Source of the DNA: Gordonibacter sp036659115
GTDB taxonomy: Bacteria; Actinomycetota; Coriobacteriia; Coriobacteriales; Eggerthellaceae
Strand: one strand, 5' to 3'
NCBI RefSeq assembly: GCF_036659115.1
Contig: NZ_JAVXDF010000020.1
DNA length: 32,938 nt
A program made the position numbers and the translations under genes. Under the pieces are notes generated by a model. It was not told where the DNA came from. It saw only the letters and a program-made list of their open reading frames with translations, and made no database searches. Shown here piece after piece: positions 15,599 through 22,235 of this stretch (its first letter is position 1; each line of letters opens with the position of its first letter).

Positions 15599-17116
15599 AT
15601 GGCAGAACAAAGCGCTATGCCTCAGGAAGGCTGGATCGAACGCCACCCGCTGCTGGTGTCCACCCTCGGATACGGCATCGTATGCGGCCTCACCTTCCCG
15701 CTTATGATCTCCAGCACCTTCCTCAAGGAAATGAGTCTTTCGCACGGAGCCGGCAATTCTTTCGGGACGCTGTTTTTTCTGGCCTATGCGATCACGATGA
15801 TTGCCACAGCAGCAACGCACCTGTTCAGACGCAAGCGCATCCACCGACGACGTATGGTCAGCGCCTTCGGCGCCGTATTCCTAGGAAACGTCGTCATGCT
15901 GGTCCGCTATTTGGGACACTTGTCCGGCGAGTGGCCCTACGCCGTCCTTGCAGCAGGGCTAATCGGATACGGCCTTGCCACGGCAGAACTGGGCTGGATG
16001 GCGCGCATCGCAACGCTGCGCGATGAAGGCCGCCTCGCTCTCGAGCGAGCCGTGCCGTTGGCATTCGCCTGCGGAGCCGGCGTGGCCGCGATCATCTTCC
16101 TGGTGACGGGAACCATTGAGCTAAGCTTCGCGTTGGCCATCACGGCCCTCTCGTCGCTTCCGCTTATGAGAAACCAACCCCTCGAGGCCATCGGCCGGCG
16201 CATCAGCTTCTCGAAGACGGGTGCCTTCGACTTCGTGAAGGCCATCTCGTATCTGGCAGTGTTCTCGTTCGTGTTCGGCGCGGTAAGCCAAGTGGCCACG
16301 AACGCCGAAGCCGACCTGCTGCCCATCGAGGCGCAGGCGGTGCTGGGCATTGTCGTAGCCGCCGCCATCATGTTCGCCGGCTCGCTGCGCACCTCGAAGC
16401 GCCAACCCGCATCCGACCTTTACGACTTGCTGTTCCCCGTGGTAGCCGTCGCCTTGATCGCCCTGCCGTTTATCACTTCGCAAGCCCTGCATATCGCAGC
16501 GGCCGTGTTGGTGTTCGTAGCCTACTACCTGTCCAGCATGAACCTGCGCATCATCCTCTGCCAGCTGGCAACCCGCGACAACGTGTCGATGTGGGTGTAC
16601 CTGAGCGTGGCCTTGGGCGTGGGAAGCCTGCTTATCCTGGGCGGCGTTGCATTCGGAGCCGCCGTCCTCACCGAGGAAAACCTGATTGCGGGCCTGGCTT
16701 TAGTGTCTCTCGTCTCGCTGTTCGTACTGGCGTTGAACCCCATCGTCGCAGCACGGCTCGAGCGCCACAAAAAAGAAAGAGGGACGCGCGCAGAAGAAGC
16801 AACCCCTGCACCAGAGGCAACCGCGAACCCCGTCGACGCCGACGGTACTGCACGTACGCAATCCCCCGCCCTGGCCGAACGCGAGGCCCGCACGGCCCTG
16901 ATGCGCACCTTCTCCGAGCTGCACGGCTTCACCCCGCGCGAGGCCGAAGTGCTAGAACTGCTCTGCCAAGGCCGCACGCGCACCTACATCGCCGCCGAAC
17001 TGGGACTGTCGCCGAACACCGTCAAAGGCTACATCCACAACGTCTACCAGAAAAGCGGATCGGTGGACAAGCAGGACCTGCTCGACCGCGTAGAGCTGTT
17101 CATCGAGAAGCACTAG
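15599..17116 (+). CDS. Membrane-bound LuxR-family regulator
   Basis: 505 residues. The first 400 are a polytopic membrane domain of about 12 helices (for example GYGIVCGLTFPLMIS, LITFITS-like segments, and LVSLVSLFVLALNPIVAA). A charged linker rich in Ala and Glu follows, then a C-terminal LuxR HTH (about 440-505): FTPREAEVLELLCQGRT, YIAAELGLSPNTVKGYIHNVYQKSG. This design, an MFS-like sensor fused to a LuxR DNA-binding domain, is abundant in Eggerthella and relatives, usually beside genes for exported reductases. The start was set after GGGAGGGAGCAGGGAT; an earlier ATG at 15575 lacks a ribosome site. It likely controls the FAD reductase 364 bases downstream (inference). Confidence 0.88.
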   Translation: MAEQSAMPQEGWIERHPLLVSTLGYGIVCGLTFPLMISSTFLKEMSLSHGAGNSFGTLFFLAYAITMIATAATHLFRRKRIHRRRMVSAFGAVFLGNVVMLVRYLGHLSGEWPYAVLAAGLIGYGLATAELGWMARIATLRDEGRLALERAVPLAFACGAGVAAIIFLVTGTIELSFALAITALSSLPLMRNQPLEAIGRRISFSKTGAFDFVKAISYLAVFSFVFGAVSQVATNAEADLLPIEAQAVLGIVVAAAIMFAGSLRTSKRQPASDLYDLLFPVVAVALIALPFITSQALHIAAAVLVFVAYYLSSMNLRIILCQLATRDNVSMWVYLSVALGVGSLLILGGVAFGAAVLTEENLIAGLALVSLVSLFVLALNPIVAARLERHKKERGTRAEEATPAPEATANPVDADGTARTQSPALAEREARTALMRTFSELHGFTPREAEVLELLCQGRTRTYIAAELGLSPNTVKGYIHNVYQKSGSVDKQDLLDRVELFIEKH

Positions 17117-17318
17117 CCCTTCCAACCTCGGCCCGGCGTACCCCGGCATTTCTCGCATCCGCATGCTTTTCGCAGCTTTACCGTCCCCCTCCCTTATCTT
17201 CGCCCGCACAACTCCGCTCCAACGACGCTCGACCTTTCCCTTTTCGCCCTCACCGCCTACCGCCCCCTTGCTCGCCACCTCTTCTCCCCACCCCTCCATT
17301 CAGGAGGGAGGTACGCTT
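17117..17318 (+). other. C-rich, G-poor stretch after the LuxR gene
   Basis: About 200 bases without a gene on the plus strand. From about 17170 to 17300 the strand is strongly rich in C and T and poor in G, as in Rho utilisation sites. No intrinsic hairpin terminator is seen after the LuxR gene, so Rho-dependent termination here is plausible. Confidence 0.4.
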
Positions 17319-17396
17319 ATGAACTGGTACTTTAGGGAATTTTGCACGCCCACCCCTTTTGGTGCTGGCGGGTCTTGGCCTCTTCCCCGAACATAG
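17319..17396 (+). CDS. Possible 25-residue leader peptide upstream of the FAD reductase
   Basis: A short ORF, MNWYFREFCTPTPF followed by GAGGSWPLPRT. It has one of the best ribosome sites in the window: AGGAGGGAGG seven bases before ATG. It ends 84 bases before the reductase gene and does not overlap it. The peptide is rich in aromatic residues, Pro and Gly and has no membrane helix. It may be a regulatory leader ORF, or translation may keep Rho off the leader RNA. No family is recognised. It could be a chance ORF next to a chance Shine-Dalgarno match. Confidence 0.45.
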   Translation: MNWYFREFCTPTPFGAGGSWPLPRT

Positions 17397-17408
17397 GCGG
17401 CAGTCAAA

Positions 17409-17430
17409 GGCGAGGTCGGAGGAACTCGCC
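17409..17430 (+). promoter_or_regulatory. Leader hairpin before the FAD reductase gene
   Basis: GGCGAG and CTCGCC pair around a 10-base loop that contains GGAGG. It lies between the leader ORF and the reductase start. The loop holds a Shine-Dalgarno-like sequence with no start codon after it. The role is unknown. Confidence 0.35.
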
Positions 17431-17480
17431 GAAAGCGACTTGAAGCACTATCGGAAAACTGACCGAGAGGGAGAATAGTT

Positions 17481-19076
17481 ATGACGGAGCAGGGGAATGA
17501 ACTGATCAAAGGCGGCGTTTCGCGTCGCTCGTTTCTGGTAGGACTCGGTGCCACGGCAGCCGTTATGGCCGGAGCGGGCCTTGCGGGCTGCGCGCCTCAG
17601 AGCAGTGCCGCGCCCAGCAAGCCCGATGCCGACGGCAGCGAGGCGTCCGCATCCGACAAGGGAGCAACGTCGAAGGCCGACACCATCCAGGCTGCCGCCG
17701 AGAAGCCTGCCGACAAGCAGGAGGCCAAGGAAGCCGACATCGTAGTCGTGGGCAGCGGCATCGCGGGCATGAGCATGGCCGTGGAGGCCTCGCGCGCCGG
17801 AGCCAAGGTCATCGTGCTGGAGAAGCACGATATCTCCGGCGGCGATTCGTCCATCTGCACGGGCAACTTCTACTGCTGCGGCTCCAAGTACCAGGACAGC
17901 CTGGGACTCACGAACTACGGCACGCCCGAAGAGATCGCGCAGTTCTTCCTTACGCAGTCTGACGGCGATGCCAACATCGACATCTGCCGCCTCGTGGCCG
18001 ACAACGGCGGCGCGGCCATGGACTGGCTGGTCGAGATGGGCTGCGAATTCAACAAGAAACCCGGCGACGGCGTTTCCGACCGCTCCATGGTCGTGAAGAA
18101 CGGCGGCAAGTTCATCATCGACACGCTTATTGCCGAAGCCGAGAAAAACGGTGCCGAGGTCATGATGAAGACGCGCGCCATCGAAGTGCTCATGGATGGC
18201 GGCAAAGTGTCCGGCGTGAAAGCGCGCGAAGGCAAGACCGAGTACACCATTACCACGAAGGCTGTCATGCTGGCTTCCGGCGGCTTCGACGGCCAAGACT
18301 GGGCGAAGGAGCTTTACGCGCCCGGCACCGTGGGTTGGCACTCGCTATCCAGCCCCAGCAACACCGGCGACGGCATCGAGTTGGCCCGTCAGGCCGGCGC
18401 CATGACGCTCATGAAGGGCGGCCTGTCGCAGATCCACCTCGTAGGCCGCGACCCCGTGCCGCTGAACGACGAGATTTCCGGGCTGCGCATGGTCAACACG
18501 GGCGTGTTCTTGACCGACCTGGGATACCGTTGCGCCAATGAGTCTATGACCAGCCAGTTCGACTACTTCACGCCGTTTGTGCAAAGCGGACGTGCCCACT
18601 TCTTCATCATATGCGACTCCCAGCAGACCGAAAAGCGCCTGGGTCTTCTGGCCAAGGCGGTCGAGAAGGGCGTGGCGCACAAGGCCGACAGCATCGAGGA
18701 AGCAGCCATCGCGGCAGGCCTGCCTCCCTACCCCACGGTGAAAACCATCGAGAAGTACAACACGCTGTGCGACGCCGGCGAGGACCCCGACTTCCACAAG
18801 AAGCCCGAAGATTTGAAGCGCATCGAGCAGGGGCCGTTCTACTGCATCGAGATCACACCGAACACGAACGACTCGTTCGGTCAGCTAGCCATCAGCACGA
18901 AGGCCGAAGTGCTCGACGCGAACCGCAAACCCGTGCCCGGCCTGTACTCCGGCGGCACGCTGGCCAATGCCGAGATGTTCTACATGCGCTACGCCGTCAG
19001 CGGCTCGTCCATGTGCATGGGCACCGTCACCGGCCGCATCGCCGCCCAATCGGCCATGAAATACTACGGCGCGTAA
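17481..19076 (+). CDS. Tat-exported FAD-dependent reductase (fumarate-reductase-like flavoprotein)
   Basis: 531 residues. The N-terminus has a twin-arginine signal (SRRSFL, R15-R16) and then LAGC with Cys37, so it is probably a Tat-exported lipoprotein. A low-complexity linker follows to about residue 80. The FAD-binding Rossmann motif is ADIVVVGSGIAGMSMAVEAS (from about 86), with an E of LEKHDISGG for the ribose. The C-terminal FAD part is GLYSGGTLANAEMFYMRYAV. There the usual fumarate/succinate stretch H-G-x-N-R-L-G-G is absent, replaced by YAVSGSSMCMG, so the substrate is probably not fumarate. There is no haem domain; electrons would come from membrane or separate cytochrome partners. Such enzymes in Eggerthellaceae reduce dietary or drug-like alkenes, or use other acceptors. 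ATG follows GAGGGAG. Confidence 0.88.
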   Translation: MTEQGNELIKGGVSRRSFLVGLGATAAVMAGAGLAGCAPQSSAAPSKPDADGSEASASDKGATSKADTIQAAAEKPADKQEAKEADIVVVGSGIAGMSMAVEASRAGAKVIVLEKHDISGGDSSICTGNFYCCGSKYQDSLGLTNYGTPEEIAQFFLTQSDGDANIDICRLVADNGGAAMDWLVEMGCEFNKKPGDGVSDRSMVVKNGGKFIIDTLIAEAEKNGAEVMMKTRAIEVLMDGGKVSGVKAREGKTEYTITTKAVMLASGGFDGQDWAKELYAPGTVGWHSLSSPSNTGDGIELARQAGAMTLMKGGLSQIHLVGRDPVPLNDEISGLRMVNTGVFLTDLGYRCANESMTSQFDYFTPFVQSGRAHFFIICDSQQTEKRLGLLAKAVEKGVAHKADSIEEAAIAAGLPPYPTVKTIEKYNTLCDAGEDPDFHKKPEDLKRIEQGPFYCIEITPNTNDSFGQLAISTKAEVLDANRKPVPGLYSGGTLANAEMFYMRYAVSGSSMCMGTVTGRIAAQSAMKYYGA

Positions 19077-19388
19077 GATATCTCCCTCCCCCTGCGCGCG
19101 TACTCTGATGCAGAAGCGGTGTCCTTCCTTGGGCGTCGCTTCTGCATCTGCATCCGCCGCGTCCCTCTGCCGCGCGCAACACCCGGCTGCGTTGTTTTCA
19201 AGTTGACAACAAACACCGCAAAAATACGCACCGCAAACCCCCGTTTTACGCTATGCTGTATCTGTCAGCTACGACGTAAGGAGTCGGCTTTGTACCTGCT
19301 TGAGCGGTAAGTACGCCCCTCACCGCATGGTTGGGCACCTCCACGACCAGGCTGTTTTTTATTCGCCACGAGATATGAGGTGAGCGCT
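19077..19388 (+). other. Intergenic region between the FAD reductase and hpf
   Basis: 312 bases without a gene. It holds the long hairpin at 19107-19148. TTGACA at 19203-19208 looks like a -35 box for hpf, but the expected -10 position reads only TACGCA or ACGCAC. Alternative -10-like TATGCT lies at 19252-19257. The hpf leader may therefore be 100-150 bases long. Confidence 0.4.
19107..19148 (+). terminator. Long hairpin after the FAD reductase gene
   Basis: GATGCAGAAGCG and CGCTTCTGCATC are a perfect 12-bp inverted repeat. Inside, GTGTCC can pair with GGGCGT using wobbles, leaving the loop TTCCTT, so the full stem is about 18 pairs. It begins 30 bases past the stop codon. No T-tract follows, so it may be a 3'-end stabiliser rather than a classic terminator. 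Confidence 0.5.
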
Positions 19389-19961
19389 ATGAGCATTACC
19401 GTAGCCGGACGCAAAATGCCCGTCACCGACGCATTGCGCGACTATGCCGAAGAGAAGATCGGCAACTCCATGAAGGTCATGGACATCGATCCCCTGGTCG
19501 CCGAAATCGTCCTTTATGTTGAGAAGAACCCCGCGAACCCCCGCCCTGCTTGCTGCGAAGTAACGCTGCGCACGAAGGGCCACATCGTCCGCGTGGAAGA
19601 ACGCGAAGAGGACATGTACGCCGCCATCGACGTAGCCGCCGCCAAGGTGGTTCGCCAGCTGCGCAAGTACAAGACAAAGGTCGTCGACCGCAAGCTGCGC
19701 GCCGTTGACGAGACCATCCGCGTGGATCACACCGCGCCGACCAACCTCGACCAGCTCATGAACGAGCTTGCTGCCGACGACGAGGTCGTACGCGTGAAGG
19801 AGATCGAGTTCGAGCCGCTGACCGAAGAAGAGGCTCTGGTGAAGATCGACCTGCTCGGCCATGACTTCTTCGCCTACACCGATCGCAACTCGGGCTTGGC
19901 AAACGTGCTGTATCGCCGCAACGACGGCGGCTACGGCCTGCTGAAGCAGCGCGAGGAGTAA
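19389..19961 (+). CDS. hpf: Ribosome hibernation-promoting factor, long form
   Basis: 190 residues. The N-terminal HPF/YfiA domain starts MSITVAGRKMPVTDALRDYA and holds basic residues that contact 16S rRNA. After an acidic linker comes the C-terminal dimerisation domain (VVRVKEIEFEPLTEEEALVKIDLLGHDFFAY, then SGLANVLYRRNDGGYGLL). Long HPF dimerises 70S ribosomes into inactive 100S particles in stationary phase or stress. The ATG at 19389 follows GAGGTGA at a better distance than the GTG three codons upstream. It is followed by a strong terminator and stands as a single gene. Confidence 0.95.
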   Translation: MSITVAGRKMPVTDALRDYAEEKIGNSMKVMDIDPLVAEIVLYVEKNPANPRPACCEVTLRTKGHIVRVEEREEDMYAAIDVAAAKVVRQLRKYKTKVVDRKLRAVDETIRVDHTAPTNLDQLMNELAADDEVVRVKEIEFEPLTEEEALVKIDLLGHDFFAYTDRNSGLANVLYRRNDGGYGLLKQREE

Positions 19962-19984
19962 ACTCCTGCGGCATCGCTCTGATC

Positions 19985-20031
19985 AAGGCAAGGCAAGGCA
20001 AGGCGGTCCGATGGGGCCGCCTTGCTTGTTT
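19985..20031 (+). terminator. Intrinsic terminator after hpf, with AAGGC tandem repeat
   Basis: GCAAGGCGG (19998-20006) pairs with CCGCCTTGC (20017-20025); the stem continues by one wobble and two C-G pairs to a GATG loop, then TTGTTT. The 5' arm is preceded by, and overlaps, four tandem copies of AAGGC (19985-20004), which could offer alternative pairing registers. Confidence 0.85.
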
Positions 20032-20104
20032 CGGGCATAAGCCCACCACCTTTTTGTCGGTCTGCTACTATGGATGCCGACGATTTCCGAAGAAAGGAAG
20101 GCCC

Positions 20105-20323
20105 ATGGCCACCATCGACACCATCACCAATATCTTGCAGGAAAACCTCGACATCGACCCCTCCACCGTTTCCGAGGAGTCCACCTTCGAGTCGCTCGGC
20201 ATCGATTCGCTCGACATGGTCGAGCTGATCTGCGACCTTGAAGAAGCCTGCGAAGTCGACTTCGGCGAGCCCGAGGGGCTTGACACCGTGGGCAACCTGG
20301 TGGAGTACATCGACTCTTTGTAA
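20105..20323 (+). CDS. acpP: Acyl carrier protein
   Basis: 72 residues, a small acidic four-helix protein. The phosphopantetheine attachment site is Ser35 in LGIDSLDMVEL, the hallmark DSL motif. It carries growing acyl chains in fatty acid synthesis or a related pathway. The start follows AAAGGAAGG. It sits alone, flanked by terminators on both sides, not in a fab cluster. It could be the main fatty acid ACP or a specialised one; the conserved DSLDMVEL suits fatty acid synthesis. Confidence 0.93.
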   Translation: MATIDTITNILQENLDIDPSTVSEESTFESLGIDSLDMVELICDLEEACEVDFGEPEGLDTVGNLVEYIDSL

Positions 20324-20386
20324 GACCGCCACGCACGTTTTGCGGCACTTATTGCAGGAAGAAGCGAGTGCGAGCTTCGCTTCGCG

Positions 20387-20426
20387 AAAAAGAGGCCGAC
20401 CAGCCATACAGCCGGTCGGCCTCTTT
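20387..20426. terminator. Two-way terminator between acpP and folC
   Basis: AGAGGCCGACC and GGTCGGCCTCT are a perfect 11-bp stem. TTTT follows on the plus strand and the matching A-run gives T-tracts on the minus strand. It lies between the convergent acpP and folC genes and can serve both. Confidence 0.9.
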
Positions 20427-20473
20427 TGCTTGCAGCACTTAAGAAGGACGAGACACCACGGCTCGAGCGTTTG

Positions 20474-21787
20474 CTACAGCGCCGCCTTGAGGGCGGCGAT
20501 AGAGTAGAGGCTGCCAAACGCGCAAACAAGGCCGTCAGGACCAGCCAGCTCACGTGCCTGCGCAAGAGCGTCGGCCATGTCGCGAGCAACATAAGGATTC
20601 GTGCAGGCAGCGCAACCCAGCAGGTCTTGCCCCGTCCAGCGAATGGCGCGCGCCAGCTTGTCGGCGGGAAGCGCACGCGGGTTGTCGGGAGTTACGGCAA
20701 CGAAACCGGCACCAGCAGGTAGGATAACCTCGAGCATTTCGGGGTAATCCTTGTCCTCCAACACGCCGATCACAAACACGGGCTTCTTACCGGGAAACAC
20801 ATCGGCCAAGGAATCGACCAAGGCCCGGGCACCCTGGGGATTGTGGCCGCCATCAACGACGACCGTCGGTCGATCTGGCCCCGCATCCACCACCTCGAAT
20901 CGACCCGGCCAGCGAGCCTGCGCAATACCCGCCCGCACGACGGCATCGGGGATGCTCCAGCCGTTCTCGCCCAATACCCGGGCGGTTTCGATGGCAAGAG
21001 CCGCGTTCGCAGGCTGATAGCTTCCCAACAGGGATGTTTCCAGGTTGCAGAGAGACCCGTACGTGAACAGGCGCACGGAGGTTCCGCCTCGCTGCTCGAC
21101 AGGCCCCACCTGGAGCTGCGCGAAGTCGGGCACCGTCAGCGCCGCTCCGTGCGTGCGCGCCGCCTCTTCCACCACCGCCATGGCCTCGCCCTCCTGGGGC
21201 CACGACACCACCGGAACGCCGTCTTTTACGATGCCGGCCTTCTCCCCCGCAATAGCCGCAAGCGTGCTGCCCAGAAGCGCCGTATGGTCGAGTCCGATAC
21301 GCGCGACCACCGCCACTTCCGGCGCGTCGATGACGTTCGTGGAGTCGAGCCGCCCGCCCAGTCCCACCTCCAGCACCGCGATATCGCAGGCACGGCGTAC
21401 GAAATGCACGAGCGCCACGGCGCACATCAGCTCAAACTCGGTGGGATGATCGTCCATGGCTTCTGCCTGGTCGCGCACGGCAAGCGCCACGCGAGCGAGT
21501 TCGTCGGAGGAGATATTTCGGCCGTCCACCCGGATACGCTCCTCGAACGTCTCGATAAAGGGGCTAGTGAACAGACCTGTTCGATAACCCGCCTCCTGCA
21601 AGATCGAGGAGAGGTACGCACACGTCGACCCTTTACCGTTCGTACCGGCAACATGCACGAACTTGAGATCATCCTGCGGACGACCCAGCCGTTCAAGCAG
21701 CTCGCGAATACGATCGAGCCCCAACCGCGAGCCCATCCATCGCGGCTCGTTGATATAGGCTATCGGATCGAACGCCACATCCACCAT
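20474..21787 (-). CDS. folC: Folylpolyglutamate / dihydrofolate synthase
   Basis: 437 residues of the Mur-ligase superfamily. The P-loop is VAGTNGKGSTCAYL, followed by the folate-binding loop region TGLFTSPFIETFEERI. Other marks are LEVGLGGRLDSTNV and the C-terminal VVVDGGHNPQGARAL. It adds glutamate to dihydropteroate and/or folates, ATP-dependently, in the cytosol. The start is not certain: ATG at 21787 lies one base after GAGAGGGG, and the GTG three bases on fits the spacing better; the protein differs by only one residue. A 30-bp direct repeat begins just upstream and includes this ribosome site. Confidence 0.95.
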   Translation of the reverse strand: MVDVAFDPIAYINEPRWMGSRLGLDRIRELLERLGRPQDDLKFVHVAGTNGKGSTCAYLSSILQEAGYRTGLFTSPFIETFEERIRVDGRNISSDELARVALAVRDQAEAMDDHPTEFELMCAVALVHFVRRACDIAVLEVGLGGRLDSTNVIDAPEVAVVARIGLDHTALLGSTLAAIAGEKAGIVKDGVPVVSWPQEGEAMAVVEEAARTHGAALTVPDFAQLQVGPVEQRGGTSVRLFTYGSLCNLETSLLGSYQPANAALAIETARVLGENGWSIPDAVVRAGIAQARWPGRFEVVDAGPDRPTVVVDGGHNPQGARALVDSLADVFPGKKPVFVIGVLEDKDYPEMLEVILPAGAGFVAVTPDNPRALPADKLARAIRWTGQDLLGCAACTNPYVARDMADALAQARELAGPDGLVCAFGSLYSIAALKAAL

Positions 21788-21789
21788 CC

Positions 21790-21819
21790 CCTCTCGCGAC
21801 GTGCGCGATGCTCGCCTTG
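21790..21819. repeat. 30-bp direct repeat, left copy
   Basis: Starts CCTCTCGCGACGTG and ends CTCGCCTTG. Identical over all 30 bases to the copy at 22103-22132. This copy abuts the folC start and carries its ribosome-binding sequence on the minus strand. Confidence 0.95.
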
Positions 21820-21848
21820 GCCTTCATATTCTACCGCAGAAGCTGCAT

Positions 21849-21873
21849 GCCCTAAAACCGCACGCCCTAAAAC
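21849..21873. repeat. Short tandem repeat GCCCTAAAAC
   Basis: Two copies of GCCCTAAAAC, 15 bases apart (21849-21858 and 21864-21873), between the left direct repeat and the left inverted-repeat arm. Confidence 0.8.
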
Positions 21874-21879
21874 ATCGGA

Positions 21880-21917
21880 TTCGAAGAGATGCTGTGCAGA
21901 TTTTTCGTTTTCCCGCA
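21880..21917. repeat. 38-bp inverted repeat, left arm
   Basis: Begins TTCGAAGAGATGCTGTGCA and ends TTTTCCCGCA. Its reverse complement matches 22050-22087 at 37 of 38 bases. The arms are separated by 132 bases. Confidence 0.95.
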
Positions 21918-22049
21918 CTTTTTTGCCTTAAAAATCCAAGTACTTTTGTCTATCAGTCAGGAGATCTGAAGAAAACGCAGTTCAAAACTATGCACATGAA
22001 AGATAAATGGGCTGGAAATTCCGCAAGACGCTCTGTACGCTCGAAAAGC

Positions 22050-22087
22050 TGCGGGAAAACGAAAAATTTGCACAGCATCTCTTCGAA
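22050..22087. repeat. 38-bp inverted repeat, right arm
   Basis: Begins TGCGGGAAAACGAAAAAT and ends CATCTCTTCGAA. It pairs with 21880-21917, one mismatch. Right arm and right direct repeat are only 15 bases apart, while the left pair is 60 apart. Confidence 0.95.
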
Positions 22088-22102
22088 AACAAGCTTGACT
22101 TA

Positions 22103-22132
22103 CCTCTCGCGACGTGCGCGATGCTCGCCTTG
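22103..22132. repeat. 30-bp direct repeat, right copy
   Basis: Identical to 21790-21819, offset by 313 bases. No gene starts next to this copy. Confidence 0.95.
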
Positions 22133-22193
22133 TCTCTCGCAGGCACCACCTGCCAACGTGCCATCGGGCAGCCTGCTACCGACTGAGCTGCGC

Positions 22194-22219
22194 GGGCGCT
22201 GATGCAAAGAGCAGCGCCC
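22194..22219 (-). terminator. Hairpin after nfnB
   Basis: GGGCGCTG and CAGCGCCC form a perfect 8-bp stem with a 10-base loop, and AGCTG/CAGCT could pair outside it on the minus strand. It starts 17 bases past the nfnB stop. No T-tract follows. Confidence 0.45.
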
Positions 22220-22235
22220 AGCTTCTCTATCCGGC

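Larger units (their letters stand above)
21788..22235. other. 448-base gene-free region holding a repeat element
   Basis: No gene is supported here; the one long ORF on the plus strand is a chance ORF with no ribosome site and low-quality composition. The region holds a 30-bp direct repeat pair, a 38-bp inverted repeat pair, a short tandem repeat and a tRNA-like fragment, each listed separately. It is clearly richer in A and T than its neighbours. Confidence 0.8.

Noticed and set aside
19290..19310. Six-codon ORF (TTG start, M-Y-L-L-E-R) after AAGGAG in the hpf leader
   Set aside because: The ribosome-site spacing is good, but such a tiny ORF with a TTG start is easily due to chance and nothing else supports it.
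21801..22202. 133-codon open frame through the folC-nfnB repeat element
   Set aside because: It crosses both inverted-repeat arms and the direct repeat, lacks a ribosome site and has no domain.
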